64,000 nucleotides of DNA from Flavobacteriales bacterium. Its GTDB lineage: Bacteria; Bacteroidota; Bacteroidia; UBA10329. The number at the start of each line of letters is the position of its first letter. Within the stretch, counting starts at the first letter, position 1. Where the stretch lies: contig JAIOYP010000017.1 in NCBI GenBank assembly GCA_021741155.1, positions 1 to 64,000 on the forward strand, read 5' to 3'. Made by a program: the position numbers and the translations under genes. Below, piece by piece: positions 1 through 8,382 of the stretch. The notes under the pieces were generated by a model. That model made no database searches. It was not told where the DNA came from and saw only the letters and a list, made by a program, of their open reading frames with translations.

Positions 1-13
1 ATTTTACGATTCT

Positions 14-27
14 AAGCGTTAACGCTT
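14..27. promoter_or_regulatory. Perfect 14-bp palindrome upstream of tdk
   Basis: The sequence AAGCGTTAACGCTT reads the same on both strands and lies about 65 bases before the chosen tdk start. It could be an operator, or the tail of a terminator belonging to a gene left of the window. The sequence shows only the symmetry; any role is inferred. Confidence 0.4.
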
Positions 28-31
28 TTCT

Positions 32-39
32 TAGTTTTG
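32..39 (+). promoter_or_regulatory. Candidate -7 promoter element (TAnnTTTG) for tdk-murF/alr
   Basis: TAGTTTTG fits the Bacteroidota sigma-A -7 consensus TAnnTTTG and would give a leader of roughly 45-50 bases before the ATG at 93. No clear -33 TTTG was found at the usual spacing, so the assignment is tentative. Confidence 0.35.
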
Positions 40-92
40 TATTGCTGCGGGGCGCATTCAAAAGTAATCATCAAAAGACCCCGACCAAGGGA

Positions 93-707
93 ATGTTCTT
101 AGAGAATTCACGGAATAGATCGACAAAAAAGGGCTGGATCGAAGTCATCTGCGGTTCCATGTTCTCTGGAAAAACGGAAGAGCTTATCCGTAGGCTCAAG
201 CGTGCGCAATTTGCAAAGCAAAAGGTGGAGATTTTCAAACCTGCCATTGATACACGCTACGATGAAACAGAAGTTGTATCGCACGATGCGAATGCGATTC
301 ACTCCACGCCTGTTCCAAACTCATCAAACATTCTCATTTTGGCCGATGACGTGGATGTGGTGGGCATTGACGAAGCCCAATTCTTCGACATGGGTTTGGT
401 GGATGTGTGCAATCAGCTTGCTAATAGAGGCGTTCGAGTCATTATTGCGGGGCTTGATATGGATTATTTGGGCAAGCCTTTTGGTCCGATTCCGAATCTG
501 TTGGCTACGGCCGAGTACGTAACTAAAGTGCATGCCATTTGCATGCGTTGTGGCGAATTGGCCAATCATTCGCATCGCTTTAGCGAAGAAAGCAATTTGG
601 TTGCGCTTGGAGAAAAGGACAGCTACGAACCGCTTTGCCGCAGCTGCTTTCGGAAAACCACCGTGCACCACATGAAAGACGCGGCACCAACCAAAAAAGA
701 AGAATGA
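93..707 (+). CDS. tdk: Thymidine kinase
   Basis: This 204-residue protein phosphorylates thymidine to dTMP with ATP in the cytoplasm, in the pyrimidine salvage pathway. The P-loop [10 protein letters not shown] lies near the N-terminus. The DEAQFF motif (Walker B-like, with the catalytic Glu) follows in the middle. Two Cys pairs, CMRCG and CRSC, form the zinc-binding lasso of type II thymidine kinases. Reading can begin as early as 42, but the ATG at 93 gives the N-terminus usual in Bacteroidota (MFLEN... leading into [14 protein letters not shown]). The stop overlaps the start of murF-alr in an ATGA, so the two genes are translationally coupled. The family assignment is secure; the exact start is a little less so. 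Confidence 0.93.
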   Translation: MFLENSRNRSTKKGWIEVICGSMFSGKTEELIRRLKRAQFAKQKVEIFKPAIDTRYDETEVVSHDANAIHSTPVPNSSNILILADDVDVVGIDEAQFFDMGLVDVCNQLANRGVRVIIAGLDMDYLGKPFGPIPNLLATAEYVTKVHAICMRCGELANHSHRFSEESNLVALGEKDSYEPLCRSCFRKTTVHHMKDAAPTKKEE

Positions 708-3187
708 GCCAACTGGAAACATTGCGCGGCATTGCATCTGTGCTTGAGGTTCCATGTCCGTTCGAGTTTCAAGACGTTTACATTAAGGAACTGGCAATAG
801 ACAGCCGCAAGGTGGTGTTGCCAGCGCAATCGTTGTTTTTTGCGATTGCGGGAGACAGGCATGATGGCCACAACTTCATCGAGCAATTGTATGAAAATGG
901 CGTGCGGGTTTTTGTGGTGAAGGCCGACTATTCGGCACCTGCCAAGTTAGATGACGCCTTCTTTATTCGCGTAGAGAATCCGCTGGCTGCATTGCAAACG
1001 GTGGCCGCTGCCAAACGGGCGCAATTCAATTATCCTCTCATTGGAATTACGGGTAGCAATGGCAAAACCATTGTGAAAGAGTGGCTGTATCAACTGCTCA
1101 ATCAGAACTATAATATTATACGAAGCCCGAAGAGTTACAACTCGCAAGTGGGTGTTCCGCTTTCGGTTTGGAGGATGAAATCTGGCAACGATTTGGCCAT
1201 TATTGAGGCGGGTATTTCGATGCCTGGCGAGATGGTGAAGTTGGAACGCATCGTGAAACCGACCATTGGCATCTTTACCAATCTGGGACAGGCGCACGAT
1301 GAGAATTTTACGGATGCCAATCAGAAGGCGCGGGAGAAACTCGACTTGTTTCAGAATGTGAATACGCTGATTTATTGCAAGGATTACCTCATCATTCAGG
1401 AGGAACTAGAGCACTACCCTTTTGCTTCATCGCCCAAGCTTTTTTCGTGGAGCAGACGCACCGCTGCCGACCTGCAAATTGGGAGGATTGAGAAGAAAGA
1501 CGGACAGACCGAGATTCAGGGAATTTATCAGCATAACTTTCTTCGGATTCGGATTCCGTTTACGGATGAGGCTTCTATTGAGAATGCCATCCATTGCTGG
1601 GCAACGTTGCTGTATTTGGAGATTCATTCGGACGACATCAGCAGGCGCATGGAGCAGCTGGTGCCGGTGGCCATGCGACTGGAGTTGAAGCAGGGCATCA
1701 ACAATTGCTCGGTGATTAACGATTCGTATAACTCCGATTTGCAGTCGATTTCGATTGCGTTGGATTTTCTTTCGCAGCAACATCAGCATCCCAAGCGGAC
1801 GCTCATCTTGTCTGACATCCTTCAAACGGGGCGAACGGACGAGGAGCTGTATGCCGAGGTTTCGCAACTCATTAAGGAGAAGAAAGTCGATAGGCTTATT
1901 GGCATTGGAAAGCATATTTCTAGTCAGGCCGAACTGTTTGAAGAAACGAGTGAGTTCTTCGATTCTACTGAGGCTTTTTTGGCGGCTTATCATCACGATA
2001 AATTCTACAACGAGACCATTCTTTTAAAGGGCGCTCGGAGTTTTGGGTTTGAGGCCATCAGTCGCATCATTCAGCATAAGACGCACCAAACCGTGCTCGA
2101 AATTGACCTTGGGGCGATGGTGCATAACCTGAATTTGATTCGGTCGATGATTAACCCAAGCACCAAGCTAATGGCGATGGTGAAGGCCTTTGGCTACGGT
2201 AGCGGCAGTTTTGAGATTGCGAACGTGTTGCAATTTCATCATGTAGATTATTTGGCGGTGGCCTATGCAGACGAAGGAATTGAGCTTCGGAAGGCGGGCA
2301 TCTCGCTGCCTATTATGGTGATTAGTCCCGAAGAGCAAAGCTTTGATGCCATGATACAATACGGGTTGGAGCCTGAGATTTTTAGCGTGCGGTCGTTTCA
2401 ATTGCTGGAGAACGCCATCAAACGCAAGGGCACGCTCGACAGTCCGCTGAAGATTCATATCAAACTGAACACGGGCATGAACCGTTTGGGTTTCTCTGAG
2501 CGGGACATTAACCAACTGGTTGTGCGCATCAAGAATAACCCATTGATAAAGGTGGCTTCGGTGTTCTCTCATCTCGCGGCCAGCGAAAATGAGGCGGAGG
2601 ACGCTTTCAGTCGGAAACAAATCGCCTCCTTAGACGAAATGAGCGCCCGCATTTTAGAACACTTCGACTACCCTATTCTGCGGCACATCTGCAATTCGTT
2701 TGGGATCATCCGTTTTCCGGAAGCGCAGTTCGACATGGTGCGACTGGGCATTGGGCTTTATGGCGTGGCGCCCGAAAGCTCAATCAAAGGCAAATTTCGC
2801 AACGTAAGCACCCTCCGCACGACCATTACGCAGATGCACGATTTGAATAAGGGAGACACCATTGGCTACGGACGCATGGAAAAGGTAGAAGCAGAAATGC
2901 GCTCGGCCACATTGCCGATTGGGTATGCCGATGGCCTCAGTCGGAAGAACGGAAATCGCCAAGGGAGCGTGCTTATTAACGGTCACCGGGCGCCCATTGT
3001 GGGCAATGTGTGCATGGATATGTGCATGGTGGATGTAACGGGCATTCCGTGCAAGGAGGGCGATGATGTGGTAATTTTTGGGGAGGATTATCCTATTGAG
3101 GAGTTTGCCAGGAACTCAGAAACGATTCCGTATGAAGTGCTGACGAACGTGTCGGAACGGGTGAAGCGGGTTTATTTTCAGGAGTAG
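704..3187 (+). CDS. murF-alr: Bifunctional UDP-MurNAc-tripeptide:D-Ala-D-Ala ligase / alanine racemase
   Basis: This 827-residue fusion makes D-alanine (C-terminal half) and adds D-Ala-D-Ala to the UDP-MurNAc tripeptide (N-terminal half), both cytoplasmic steps of peptidoglycan synthesis. The MurF half has the ATP-binding GSNGKT loop, with Lys near residue 121. The Alr half begins around residue 465 and has the PLP lysine in MVKAFGYGS (about Lys494), a DTIGYGR segment holding the catalytic Tyr region, and the [14 protein letters not shown] motif. The MurF-Alr fusion is standard in Bacteroidota. The ATG at 704 overlaps the tdk stop by four bases, which fixes the start better than an in-frame codon at 635. 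The last 34 bases are duplicated about 690 bases downstream, behind the toxin-antitoxin pair. Confidence 0.95.
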   Translation: MSQLETLRGIASVLEVPCPFEFQDVYIKELAIDSRKVVLPAQSLFFAIAGDRHDGHNFIEQLYENGVRVFVVKADYSAPAKLDDAFFIRVENPLAALQTVAAAKRAQFNYPLIGITGSNGKTIVKEWLYQLLNQNYNIIRSPKSYNSQVGVPLSVWRMKSGNDLAIIEAGISMPGEMVKLERIVKPTIGIFTNLGQAHDENFTDANQKAREKLDLFQNVNTLIYCKDYLIIQEELEHYPFASSPKLFSWSRRTAADLQIGRIEKKDGQTEIQGIYQHNFLRIRIPFTDEASIENAIHCWATLLYLEIHSDDISRRMEQLVPVAMRLELKQGINNCSVINDSYNSDLQSISIALDFLSQQHQHPKRTLILSDILQTGRTDEELYAEVSQLIKEKKVDRLIGIGKHISSQAELFEETSEFFDSTEAFLAAYHHDKFYNETILLKGARSFGFEAISRIIQHKTHQTVLEIDLGAMVHNLNLIRSMINPSTKLMAMVKAFGYGSGSFEIANVLQFHHVDYLAVAYADEGIELRKAGISLPIMVISPEEQSFDAMIQYGLEPEIFSVRSFQLLENAIKRKGTLDSPLKIHIKLNTGMNRLGFSERDINQLVVRIKNNPLIKVASVFSHLAASENEAEDAFSRKQIASLDEMSARILEHFDYPILRHICNSFGIIRFPEAQFDMVRLGIGLYGVAPESSIKGKFRNVSTLRTTITQMHDLNKGDTIGYGRMEKVEAEMRSATLPIGYADGLSRKNGNRQGSVLINGHRAPIVGNVCMDMCMVDVTGIPCKEGDDVVIFGEDYPIEEFARNSETIPYEVLTNVSERVKRVYFQE

Positions 3188-3265
3188 GGGCTTTGGGATA
3201 GAACACGGATTCTCGCGATGCTCGAATACGCAGATGGGACGGATGAACGCTGATTTAGGGAGTCT
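3154..3265 (+). repeat. Direct repeat, left copy (end of murF-alr plus downstream)
   Basis: A 112-base segment covering the last 11 codons and stop of murF-alr plus 78 bases of flank. It matches 3848-3959 without gaps and with about nine mismatches by eye (roughly 92%). The two copies bracket the toxin-antitoxin genes. The downstream part contains the phrase ATTCTCGCGATGCTCGAATA, seen again at 3903 and, degenerate, near 4029. Confidence 0.85.
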
Positions 3266-3312
3266 TCGGTTTGAGGATTGCTTTCTGTATCTTTAAAACC
3301 CAAATTGGAGCT

Positions 3313-3549
3313 ATGAAAACTGCTGAACTAAAGAACATTCTCATTCATCGCATATCAGAAATTGATGATGTTTCCTTCTTAGAAGCGATACGGACCATTC
3401 TCGACTCTAAGACGGACAAAGAGGTTATTTCATTGACCGAAGCACAACTTGACGACATCCGAGCATCCAAAAAAGAGATAGCGGAAGGTTTATTCGTGGA
3501 GCAAGAAACCCTTGATAAGGACGTAGCGAAATGGCTCAGCGGAAAGTAA
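3313..3549 (+). CDS. Putative antitoxin of a ParE/RelE-type module
   Basis: A 78-residue, charged, mainly helical protein that lies directly before, and overlaps by 19 bases, a RelE/ParE-like toxin gene. This is the usual antitoxin-first order. The C-terminal half (ASKKEIAEGLFVEQETLDKD) resembles the toxin-wrapping tail of small Bacteroidota antitoxins of the addiction-module type, which bind and neutralise the toxin and may repress their own operon. The ATG at 3313 is preceded by a GGAG ribosome-binding site, and I prefer it to an in-frame upstream codon at 3271. No classic DNA-binding motif is obvious by eye. The antitoxin role is inferred mainly from context. Confidence 0.75.
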   Translation: MKTAELKNILIHRISEIDDVSFLEAIRTILDSKTDKEVISLTEAQLDDIRASKKEIAEGLFVEQETLDKDVAKWLSGK

Positions 3550-3830
3550 TCTGGTCGCCTAGAGCGCAAATACGCCTCTACGATATCCTCGAATATTTTG
3601 CACAGCGGAACAAAAGCCGTTCTTATTCTGCCAAGCTCTACCGAACATTCACCAAAGAACTTGCCTTTGTCAGCAAACAACCCGACATAGGCATCCGAAC
3701 AGAATTGGACGACATTCGGGGTCTTATCGTTGGAGATTACATCCTTTTCTACGAAACCACTCCGGACCAAATCATTGTCCACACACTCTGGGACTGTCGG
3801 CAAGACCCGAACAGTTTGAAGATAAAATAA
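3531..3830 (+). CDS. RelE/ParE superfamily toxin
   Basis: This 99-residue basic protein has the features of the RelE/ParE fold. The N-terminal VIWSPRAQIRLYDILEYF segment is the usual first strand and helix. A central region with KQPDIG and RTELDDIRGLIVGDYILFYE gives the conserved Arg and the GDYxLFYE strand. The end is the IIVHTLWDCRQDP strand typical of ParE-type toxins. Members either poison gyrase (ParE) or cleave ribosome-bound mRNA (RelE); the sequence alone does not decide which. The start overlaps the antitoxin gene by 19 bases, so translation is probably coupled. The whole module sits between two copies of the murF-alr 3' end. Confidence 0.85.
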   Translation: MAQRKVIWSPRAQIRLYDILEYFAQRNKSRSYSAKLYRTFTKELAFVSKQPDIGIRTELDDIRGLIVGDYILFYETTPDQIIVHTLWDCRQDPNSLKIK

Positions 3831-3847
3831 AGGCGTAGGTCTGGCTA

Positions 3848-3959
3848 GGAACGGGTGAAGCGGGTTTATTATCAGGAGTAGGGGCTTCGGGATAGCACAC
3901 TGATTCTCGCGATGCTCGAATACACGGGTCGGACGGATGAACACTGATTTAGGGAGTCT
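3848..3959 (+). repeat. Direct repeat, right copy (duplicated murF-alr 3' end)
   Basis: Second copy of the 112-base segment. It still encodes the last residues of MurF-Alr and its stop (one change, Phe to Tyr) but has no reading frame leading into it, so it is a non-functional duplicate. Its position directly behind the toxin stop suggests that the toxin-antitoxin cassette came in, or was copied, together with the gene end. Confidence 0.85.
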
Positions 3960-4134
3960 GTGGATAGTTGCATGCAGAGAAAAGGAGGGTGAGAGAATCG
4001 CTACGCTCTGGGGATGATTGGAACATTGATTCTCGCAATGCTCGAATACACAAATGAGCTCAAACAACAGCCATTTATCGCTGTGGCACAGACGGATTGA
4101 AGCCGAAATATTGCTTGGATACCATCTGTGCGCC

Positions 4135-4405
4135 CGTACCGTAGCCAAGCACTTGCCGCAGTGCATATTGGGCAGGCGTACCGCACTCAGGCATTTGCCG
4201 CAGTGCATGTTGGGAAGACGTACCGCATTCAGGCACTTGCCGCAATACATGTTGGGTAAACGTATCGTACTCAAGCACTTGCTGTAATGTATGTTGGACA
4301 GACGTACCGAACTCAAGCATTTGCCGCAATAGAAGATTGGTAAACGTACCGTACTCAGGCACTTGCCGCAATGCATAGTGGGCAGACGTACCGCACTCAA
4401 GCAAT
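4135..4405 (+). repeat. 42-bp minisatellite, six full units plus a partial one
   Basis: Head-to-tail units start at 4135, 4177, 4219, 4261, 4303 and 4345, with a partial unit from 4387. Each starts CGTACCG and contains ACTTGCCGCA. Units differ from one another at several positions, so the array is not a recent expansion. The length of 42 is a multiple of three, so frames stay open on both strands through the array. On the minus strand one frame would read a 14-residue repeat containing CGKCL. No start signal or coding bias outside the repeat supports a protein. The array ends about 47 bases before the next gene. Confidence 0.9.
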
Positions 4406-4451
4406 TTCCTTATCTTGCAAACGTCAATCACAACCCTTAAAACGACCCCAC

Positions 4452-5447
4452 ATGAATGCCCCTTGGCACTATCTCGTCAACCAATTTGTGAGCGTTACTC
4501 GGAAGAACTTCACCAAAGCCTTTAAACTGAGCAATTACCACGATGCCTATCTCAATAGGATGAAGAATGAAGATCCAGCAGACCCCGACTGGGCTCTGCT
4601 CTACAACCGCTACCATCCCGTTCACCTCGACTTCGTGACCATCTACACCGCGTGGAAGAACGCGGGAGGCCAACAACAAGGGCAGACTCTCAATGTAGAT
4701 CAATTGCTCGAACTCCTTAATGCCAAGGTGAACAAATGGGATGCGCTTATCCAATCTGAAACGGGCTTCGAAAAAGGAACGGCAAATTATGTGAGCATCT
4801 TTCCGCAAGGACGCTATCCCTTTAACAACGGAGGCAAAACCGAACGCGTGGAGGCCGTAAATGTGCTGGCAATGAATATTGCCGCTTACCCGCCACTTAA
4901 TGCGGTGAAGCTTTTGGTAGCCGATTACTTTCAGTTGCTGGAGGCTGCACACGATGGGCAGGAAGGTGCCAAGGGCAGTACCAAAAGCAAGGGCCAAGAG
5001 GTGGATATCCAGCGTATGGAAACCATGGCCCAACAGTACCGGAACCTAGGTTTTCTGATGGACAAGTACTTCCGGACCCCTCAGTTTGTTCAGCCCTTCT
5101 TCGATCTAAACGTGCTGCGCGAATCGCGTCAAACCGAGTTTACAGGCACCCTCCATCCGAAGGAGAACGAGGCCATCCTTATCCACACCTTTGTGGCCGA
5201 TGATGAATTGCAATTACAGATCACGGCAGAGGCTTCTTCGAGCAATTCACCTCACCTTCCTGTAGAATTCTACCTGGCCACCATGGCCAATGGTACCGAT
5301 AGCGTGGCGGCAATTGTCATTCCCAATGCCGCTGCCATCACCATCAGCGCAGCAGATTTTGGCATCGTAAACTACGGCACGCACCGCTACCTGACTGTTG
5401 TCAATCCCAACTCAGAAGTAATGCGTTACGTGGTGCAGCTTTTGTGA
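4452..5447 (+). CDS. Conserved hypothetical protein
   Basis: This 331-residue protein has no signal peptide or membrane segment that I can see. The first two thirds (to about residue 225) look helical and rich in aromatic and charged residues, with pieces such as NYHDAYLNRMKNEDP. The last 100 residues look beta-rich (HTFVADDELQLQITAEA onward), resembling a small carbohydrate-binding or Ig-like sandwich. I do not recognise the family. The ATG at 4452 is chosen because the upstream in-frame codons fall inside the 42-bp minisatellite. The gene stands alone between that array and a cluster of palindromes. No function can be assigned. Confidence 0.75.
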   Translation: MNAPWHYLVNQFVSVTRKNFTKAFKLSNYHDAYLNRMKNEDPADPDWALLYNRYHPVHLDFVTIYTAWKNAGGQQQGQTLNVDQLLELLNAKVNKWDALIQSETGFEKGTANYVSIFPQGRYPFNNGGKTERVEAVNVLAMNIAAYPPLNAVKLLVADYFQLLEAAHDGQEGAKGSTKSKGQEVDIQRMETMAQQYRNLGFLMDKYFRTPQFVQPFFDLNVLRESRQTEFTGTLHPKENEAILIHTFVADDELQLQITAEASSSNSPHLPVEFYLATMANGTDSVAAIVIPNAAAITISAADFGIVNYGTHRYLTVVNPNSEVMRYVVQLL

Positions 5448-5456
5448 GGATGATCC

Positions 5457-5486
5457 GTGTAGAGACGCGATTTATCGCGTCTCCAC
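5457..5486. repeat. REP-like palindrome (GAGACGCGAT family)
   Basis: GAGACGCGAT and its exact complement are separated by two bases (5462-5483), with further partial pairing outside. It lies just after the stop of the preceding gene. Similar palindromes recur as dispersed elements in environmental Bacteroidota genomes. It could also act as a terminator, although no T-tract follows. Confidence 0.75.
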
Positions 5487-5513
5487 TGCCTGCGTCTCCA
5501 AAGCATCCGTATT

Positions 5514-5529
5514 CCCCTCCTTGGAGGGG
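5514..5529. repeat. Short palindrome (CCCCTCC/GGAGGGG)
   Basis: A seven-base perfect inverted repeat with a two-base loop, followed by a G-rich stretch (GGGGTGGG). It lies between two other palindromes in the same intergenic gap and is probably another dispersed element. Confidence 0.55.
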
Positions 5530-5585
5530 CTAGGGGTGGGTTCATTCACAAAACCCGTGGAGAGCGGAAGGTGTCAATTGACTGC

Positions 5586-5605
5586 GGGCGTATTTCCATA
5601 CGCCC
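5586..5605. repeat. REP-like palindrome (GGGCGTAT family)
   Basis: GGGCGTAT and ATACGCCC flank a TTCC loop, 21 bases beyond the end of the minus-strand sprE gene. It may serve as the sprE terminator hairpin, but its sequence looks like a dispersed element. Confidence 0.65.
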
Positions 5606-5626
5606 CTACGGATTGGGGAAACCGAA

Positions 5627-8251
5627 TCAATCCTTCTTCAGGATGTACTTCGTAATAAAGAACTCCACGTAAGGCGGCACTTCCTTTTTCATGTAGAACT
5701 TGGTGAAGTTTTCTTGCGAGATAATGAACTGGTCGGTCTTGTTAAGGTCGATTCCTTGCCAAACGGTGGTATCGGCAAGAATGGCGTTGTAGTAGTCCAT
5801 GGCCTTTTTGGTTTCCTTAAAACCTTGCACGAAGAGAAGTTTCTTATCGGGCCCAAACTGAAGGTCTTTGATGGTGAGCACTTCCAACGAGAATACGGTA
5901 CTGTTAAAGTTGGAGATGCGGCCTTTGAGTGCGGACAAGTCTGGTAAGTCCGATGCCACGAGGGTGTAGTAGTGGTTAGCGTTCATGTCCAGCAGGTACT
6001 CATCGCTGGTTGGTGGCACTTCTGGCTTAGGCTCTTCTTTTACTGGTTCGTCCGCCACCGTTTCGCCCATCAAGGTTTTCACGTATTCGAGTAGTGCTTC
6101 GGCACGTTCCTTCTCTGGTGCAGCGGTGTATCTGGCGATGTACTCTTCCAACGCCTGGCGATACACAATCAGCTTTTCGGTTGCTCCAATAGACATCACC
6201 TTTAGCAAGGCAAATTTGGACAGAATCTTTCCGTCTTTAAACTTGGTGAGGGCGCTATCTGCCGCTTCAATTACACGCTCGTATTTACCAGCGTTGAAGT
6301 TGGTAAACGCCATGTCGTACATCTGCCCAAGGCGACCACGCATGACTTCCAGTTTCTCCAAATACTTCGGGTCTTTGATGATTTTGGCGTATTCGCTGTC
6401 TGGGTACTCCTTGAGAATGCGGTTGGCGTATTCCTGTGCCTTGCGGTCGTCTCCAACGGCCTTGTAAAGTCTGTAAAGCTGATAGAACGTCTCCAAGTTC
6501 CAAACGCCACGAGGGTAGCGTTTAAGCAATTCTTCAAACGTGTTGATGGAACGTTGATTCTCGGCAAGCTGTTCCTTGTAAATGGTTCCTAAGTCGTAGA
6601 ACGCATTCTGAATTTTGATATTGGCACTATCGCGCTCAGCATCGGTTCTTGGAATTCCCTTCTTGTAAAAGGCAGGGTCCATCAATTGAGCCGTGGTAAC
6701 GTTGGTAGTGTCGGCAGCACTGCCCGGAAGCTGCGAAATGGCATTGGCTTGCTTGTTCTTGCGTCTCCAATCATCCTCGCGTTTACGGTCTCCCCACTTC
6801 TGACGGAAGTTATTGGCACCAAAACTCAACGTGGTTGGATTGTAGAAATACCAACCAGTTCCGCTACCGGGCAAGGTTGTAGCGTTCTGATTCTGATTGA
6901 GTTGTTGCAGCTGCTGCTGATTAGTTGGCTTATTCGCCTCATCAAACTTGCGTTCTTCTTCGGCCACTCGAACACCTTCTACGATTTCTTCGATGTAGGC
7001 GTTGAGCTCACTATCGCTCATGTTGCCAAGGCGAAGAAGGCTGTCTTGCAACGCAATGATGCGAATGTTCTTGACCAATTCGGCCAAGCTCTGTTGCCGC
7101 GCCTGCACACGTTTGTATTCCTTATTGGGAACGGGAAGCAGCGCCAACGAACTATCGTAATAAGCAGATGCCATCTCGTATTCAGGTTTATCGAAATAAA
7201 CATCCGCCATGGTGTAGTACGAAACGGCCTTCTGCGTAAAGTTTTGGGTGGATGATGCCACCGAAACCTTGAAGTATTCCAACGCGAGGTCTTTCTCATC
7301 CTCCTTCATGGCAATCTCGCCAAGGGCGTAATAGATTCGATCGAAATAGTCCGTGTTCTTATCGTCTTTCGACATTTTAAGAAGCTCCTTTTTGATGGCA
7401 ACCAACGTTCCCGACTCTGCACTGGCCATAAGCGCACGGTTGATGCGTGCGTTGAACTCCATCACATACGGCACGTTCTTCTTCAGCACTTGGGTGTAGA
7501 AGAAGGCTGCGCTGTCTTTGTTGTTCAGTTCCTCATAAAGCTGCGCCAAAATGTAGGTGTAACGCGCCTTGTGCTTCTTGTTTTTGGTGGCTTTAATGGC
7601 AGCGTTCAGTTGGTCTTTCGCCATTTCGAAATCGCCTTTCTTGATGAAATAATCGGCTTTTACGGCTGCCAACTCGGCCAACTTCTTCTTTGGGAACTTC
7701 TTTTCTTCTTCCAAAAGAAGAATAATCGTTTCGCCATCCTTGAATCGCGCCAGCTCGGTATTGGTACGTATCAACCACAAATACCCATCAAATCGGATAT
7801 CGCTGGTTTTATACTGCTTAATTACGTAGTTGAACATCTCCAACGCCAACACATAATCGCGTTTGTAGAAATGCGCCTTGCCAATGAGCATGTACGCATC
7901 GTCAATAGACGCCACATATTCCTTGCCCTTGAAAAGCATGGAATGGCGTGCAATGGTAAGTGAGGCTTTTTCAATTCCTCGGTCCATTTCGGCATAAACC
8001 GACTTGGCAGATTCGGATGTGCCCACTGGGAAAACGTCCAATATTTGTTCGTAATCGTCAGAATGGCTTTTCTCTAGCTTCTCCACGCCTTCCTTCATCG
8101 CCTCTTTACCGTTCCAATACACGTTATACTTGGCGGTGAGGTTGTGGTAGCCACGACTCAAGAAGTTTTTCTTCTTGGTAGAGCAGCCGCTAACGAGCAT
8201 CAGGCCGATGGCAAGAAAGAATAGGGGGATATAACGGTTAATCCGATTCAA
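5627..8251 (-). CDS. sprE: Type IX secretion system TPR lipoprotein SprE/PorW
   Basis: This 874-residue lipoprotein has a signal peptide ending in the lipobox LVSGCS (Cys about residue 23), so it should be anchored in a membrane facing the periplasm. The region after it, NLTAKYNVYWNGKEAMKEG, matches the conserved start of SprE/PorW proteins. The body is a series of TPR-like helical pairs (for example around residues 115-390 and 545-720) and includes a Gln/Asn-rich spacer near residue 445. SprE/PorW is required for T9SS secretion and gliding in Flavobacteriia and for gingipain export in Porphyromonas. The six T9SS-tagged cargo genes in this window fit that role. It is divergent from an M23 peptidase gene. 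Confidence 0.88.
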   Translation of the reverse strand: MNRINRYIPLFFLAIGLMLVSGCSTKKKNFLSRGYHNLTAKYNVYWNGKEAMKEGVEKLEKSHSDDYEQILDVFPVGTSESAKSVYAEMDRGIEKASLTIARHSMLFKGKEYVASIDDAYMLIGKAHFYKRDYVLALEMFNYVIKQYKTSDIRFDGYLWLIRTNTELARFKDGETIILLLEEEKKFPKKKLAELAAVKADYFIKKGDFEMAKDQLNAAIKATKNKKHKARYTYILAQLYEELNNKDSAAFFYTQVLKKNVPYVMEFNARINRALMASAESGTLVAIKKELLKMSKDDKNTDYFDRIYYALGEIAMKEDEKDLALEYFKVSVASSTQNFTQKAVSYYTMADVYFDKPEYEMASAYYDSSLALLPVPNKEYKRVQARQQSLAELVKNIRIIALQDSLLRLGNMSDSELNAYIEEIVEGVRVAEEERKFDEANKPTNQQQLQQLNQNQNATTLPGSGTGWYFYNPTTLSFGANNFRQKWGDRKREDDWRRKNKQANAISQLPGSAADTTNVTTAQLMDPAFYKKGIPRTDAERDSANIKIQNAFYDLGTIYKEQLAENQRSINTFEELLKRYPRGVWNLETFYQLYRLYKAVGDDRKAQEYANRILKEYPDSEYAKIIKDPKYLEKLEVMRGRLGQMYDMAFTNFNAGKYERVIEAADSALTKFKDGKILSKFALLKVMSIGATEKLIVYRQALEEYIARYTAAPEKERAEALLEYVKTLMGETVADEPVKEEPKPEVPPTSDEYLLDMNANHYYTLVASDLPDLSALKGRISNFNSTVFSLEVLTIKDLQFGPDKKLLFVQGFKETKKAMDYYNAILADTTVWQGIDLNKTDQFIISQENFTKFYMKKEVPPYVEFFITKYILKKD

Positions 8252-8343
8252 ATTAAATATGTGCCGATTTCGTAACTGACGAGGTTCAAATTTATTGTAT
8301 TCTTGCTTTAATATCCTTTAATCGGCAAGGTAGAAACGAGGAG

Positions 8344-8351
8344 CAAAGGTA
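8344..8351 (-). promoter_or_regulatory. Candidate -7 element for sprE
   Basis: On the minus strand this reads TACCTTTG, a full match to TAnnTTTG, about 90 bases before the sprE start. A TTTG on the same strand at 8376-8379 is a possible -33 box, though the gap of 24 bases is longer than usual. Confidence 0.4.
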
Positions 8352-8382
8352 ACATCCTTTTATTCCGATATTTGGCAAATTG

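Noticed and set aside
1427-1996. Minus-strand open frame of 189 codons opposite murF-alr
   Set aside because: It is a shadow of the MurF coding frame; composition is Arg/Gln/Leu-rich, as expected from the complement.
704-3187. MurF-Alr fusion as a new arrangement
   Set aside because: The fusion is well known in Bacteroidota.
3345-4400. Long minus-strand open frame of 351 codons with CGKCL repeats
   Set aside because: It owes its length to the 42-bp minisatellite, then runs through the opposite strand of the toxin and antitoxin genes, which have clear family features. No start signal or homology supports it.
4135-4405. Possible CRISPR array
   Set aside because: The units are head to tail without unique spacers, the repeat is not palindromic, and no cas gene is near.
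7490-7963. Plus-strand open frame of 157 codons
   Set aside because: It is antisense to sprE, which has a signal peptide, lipobox and TPR-like repeats; no independent evidence supports it.
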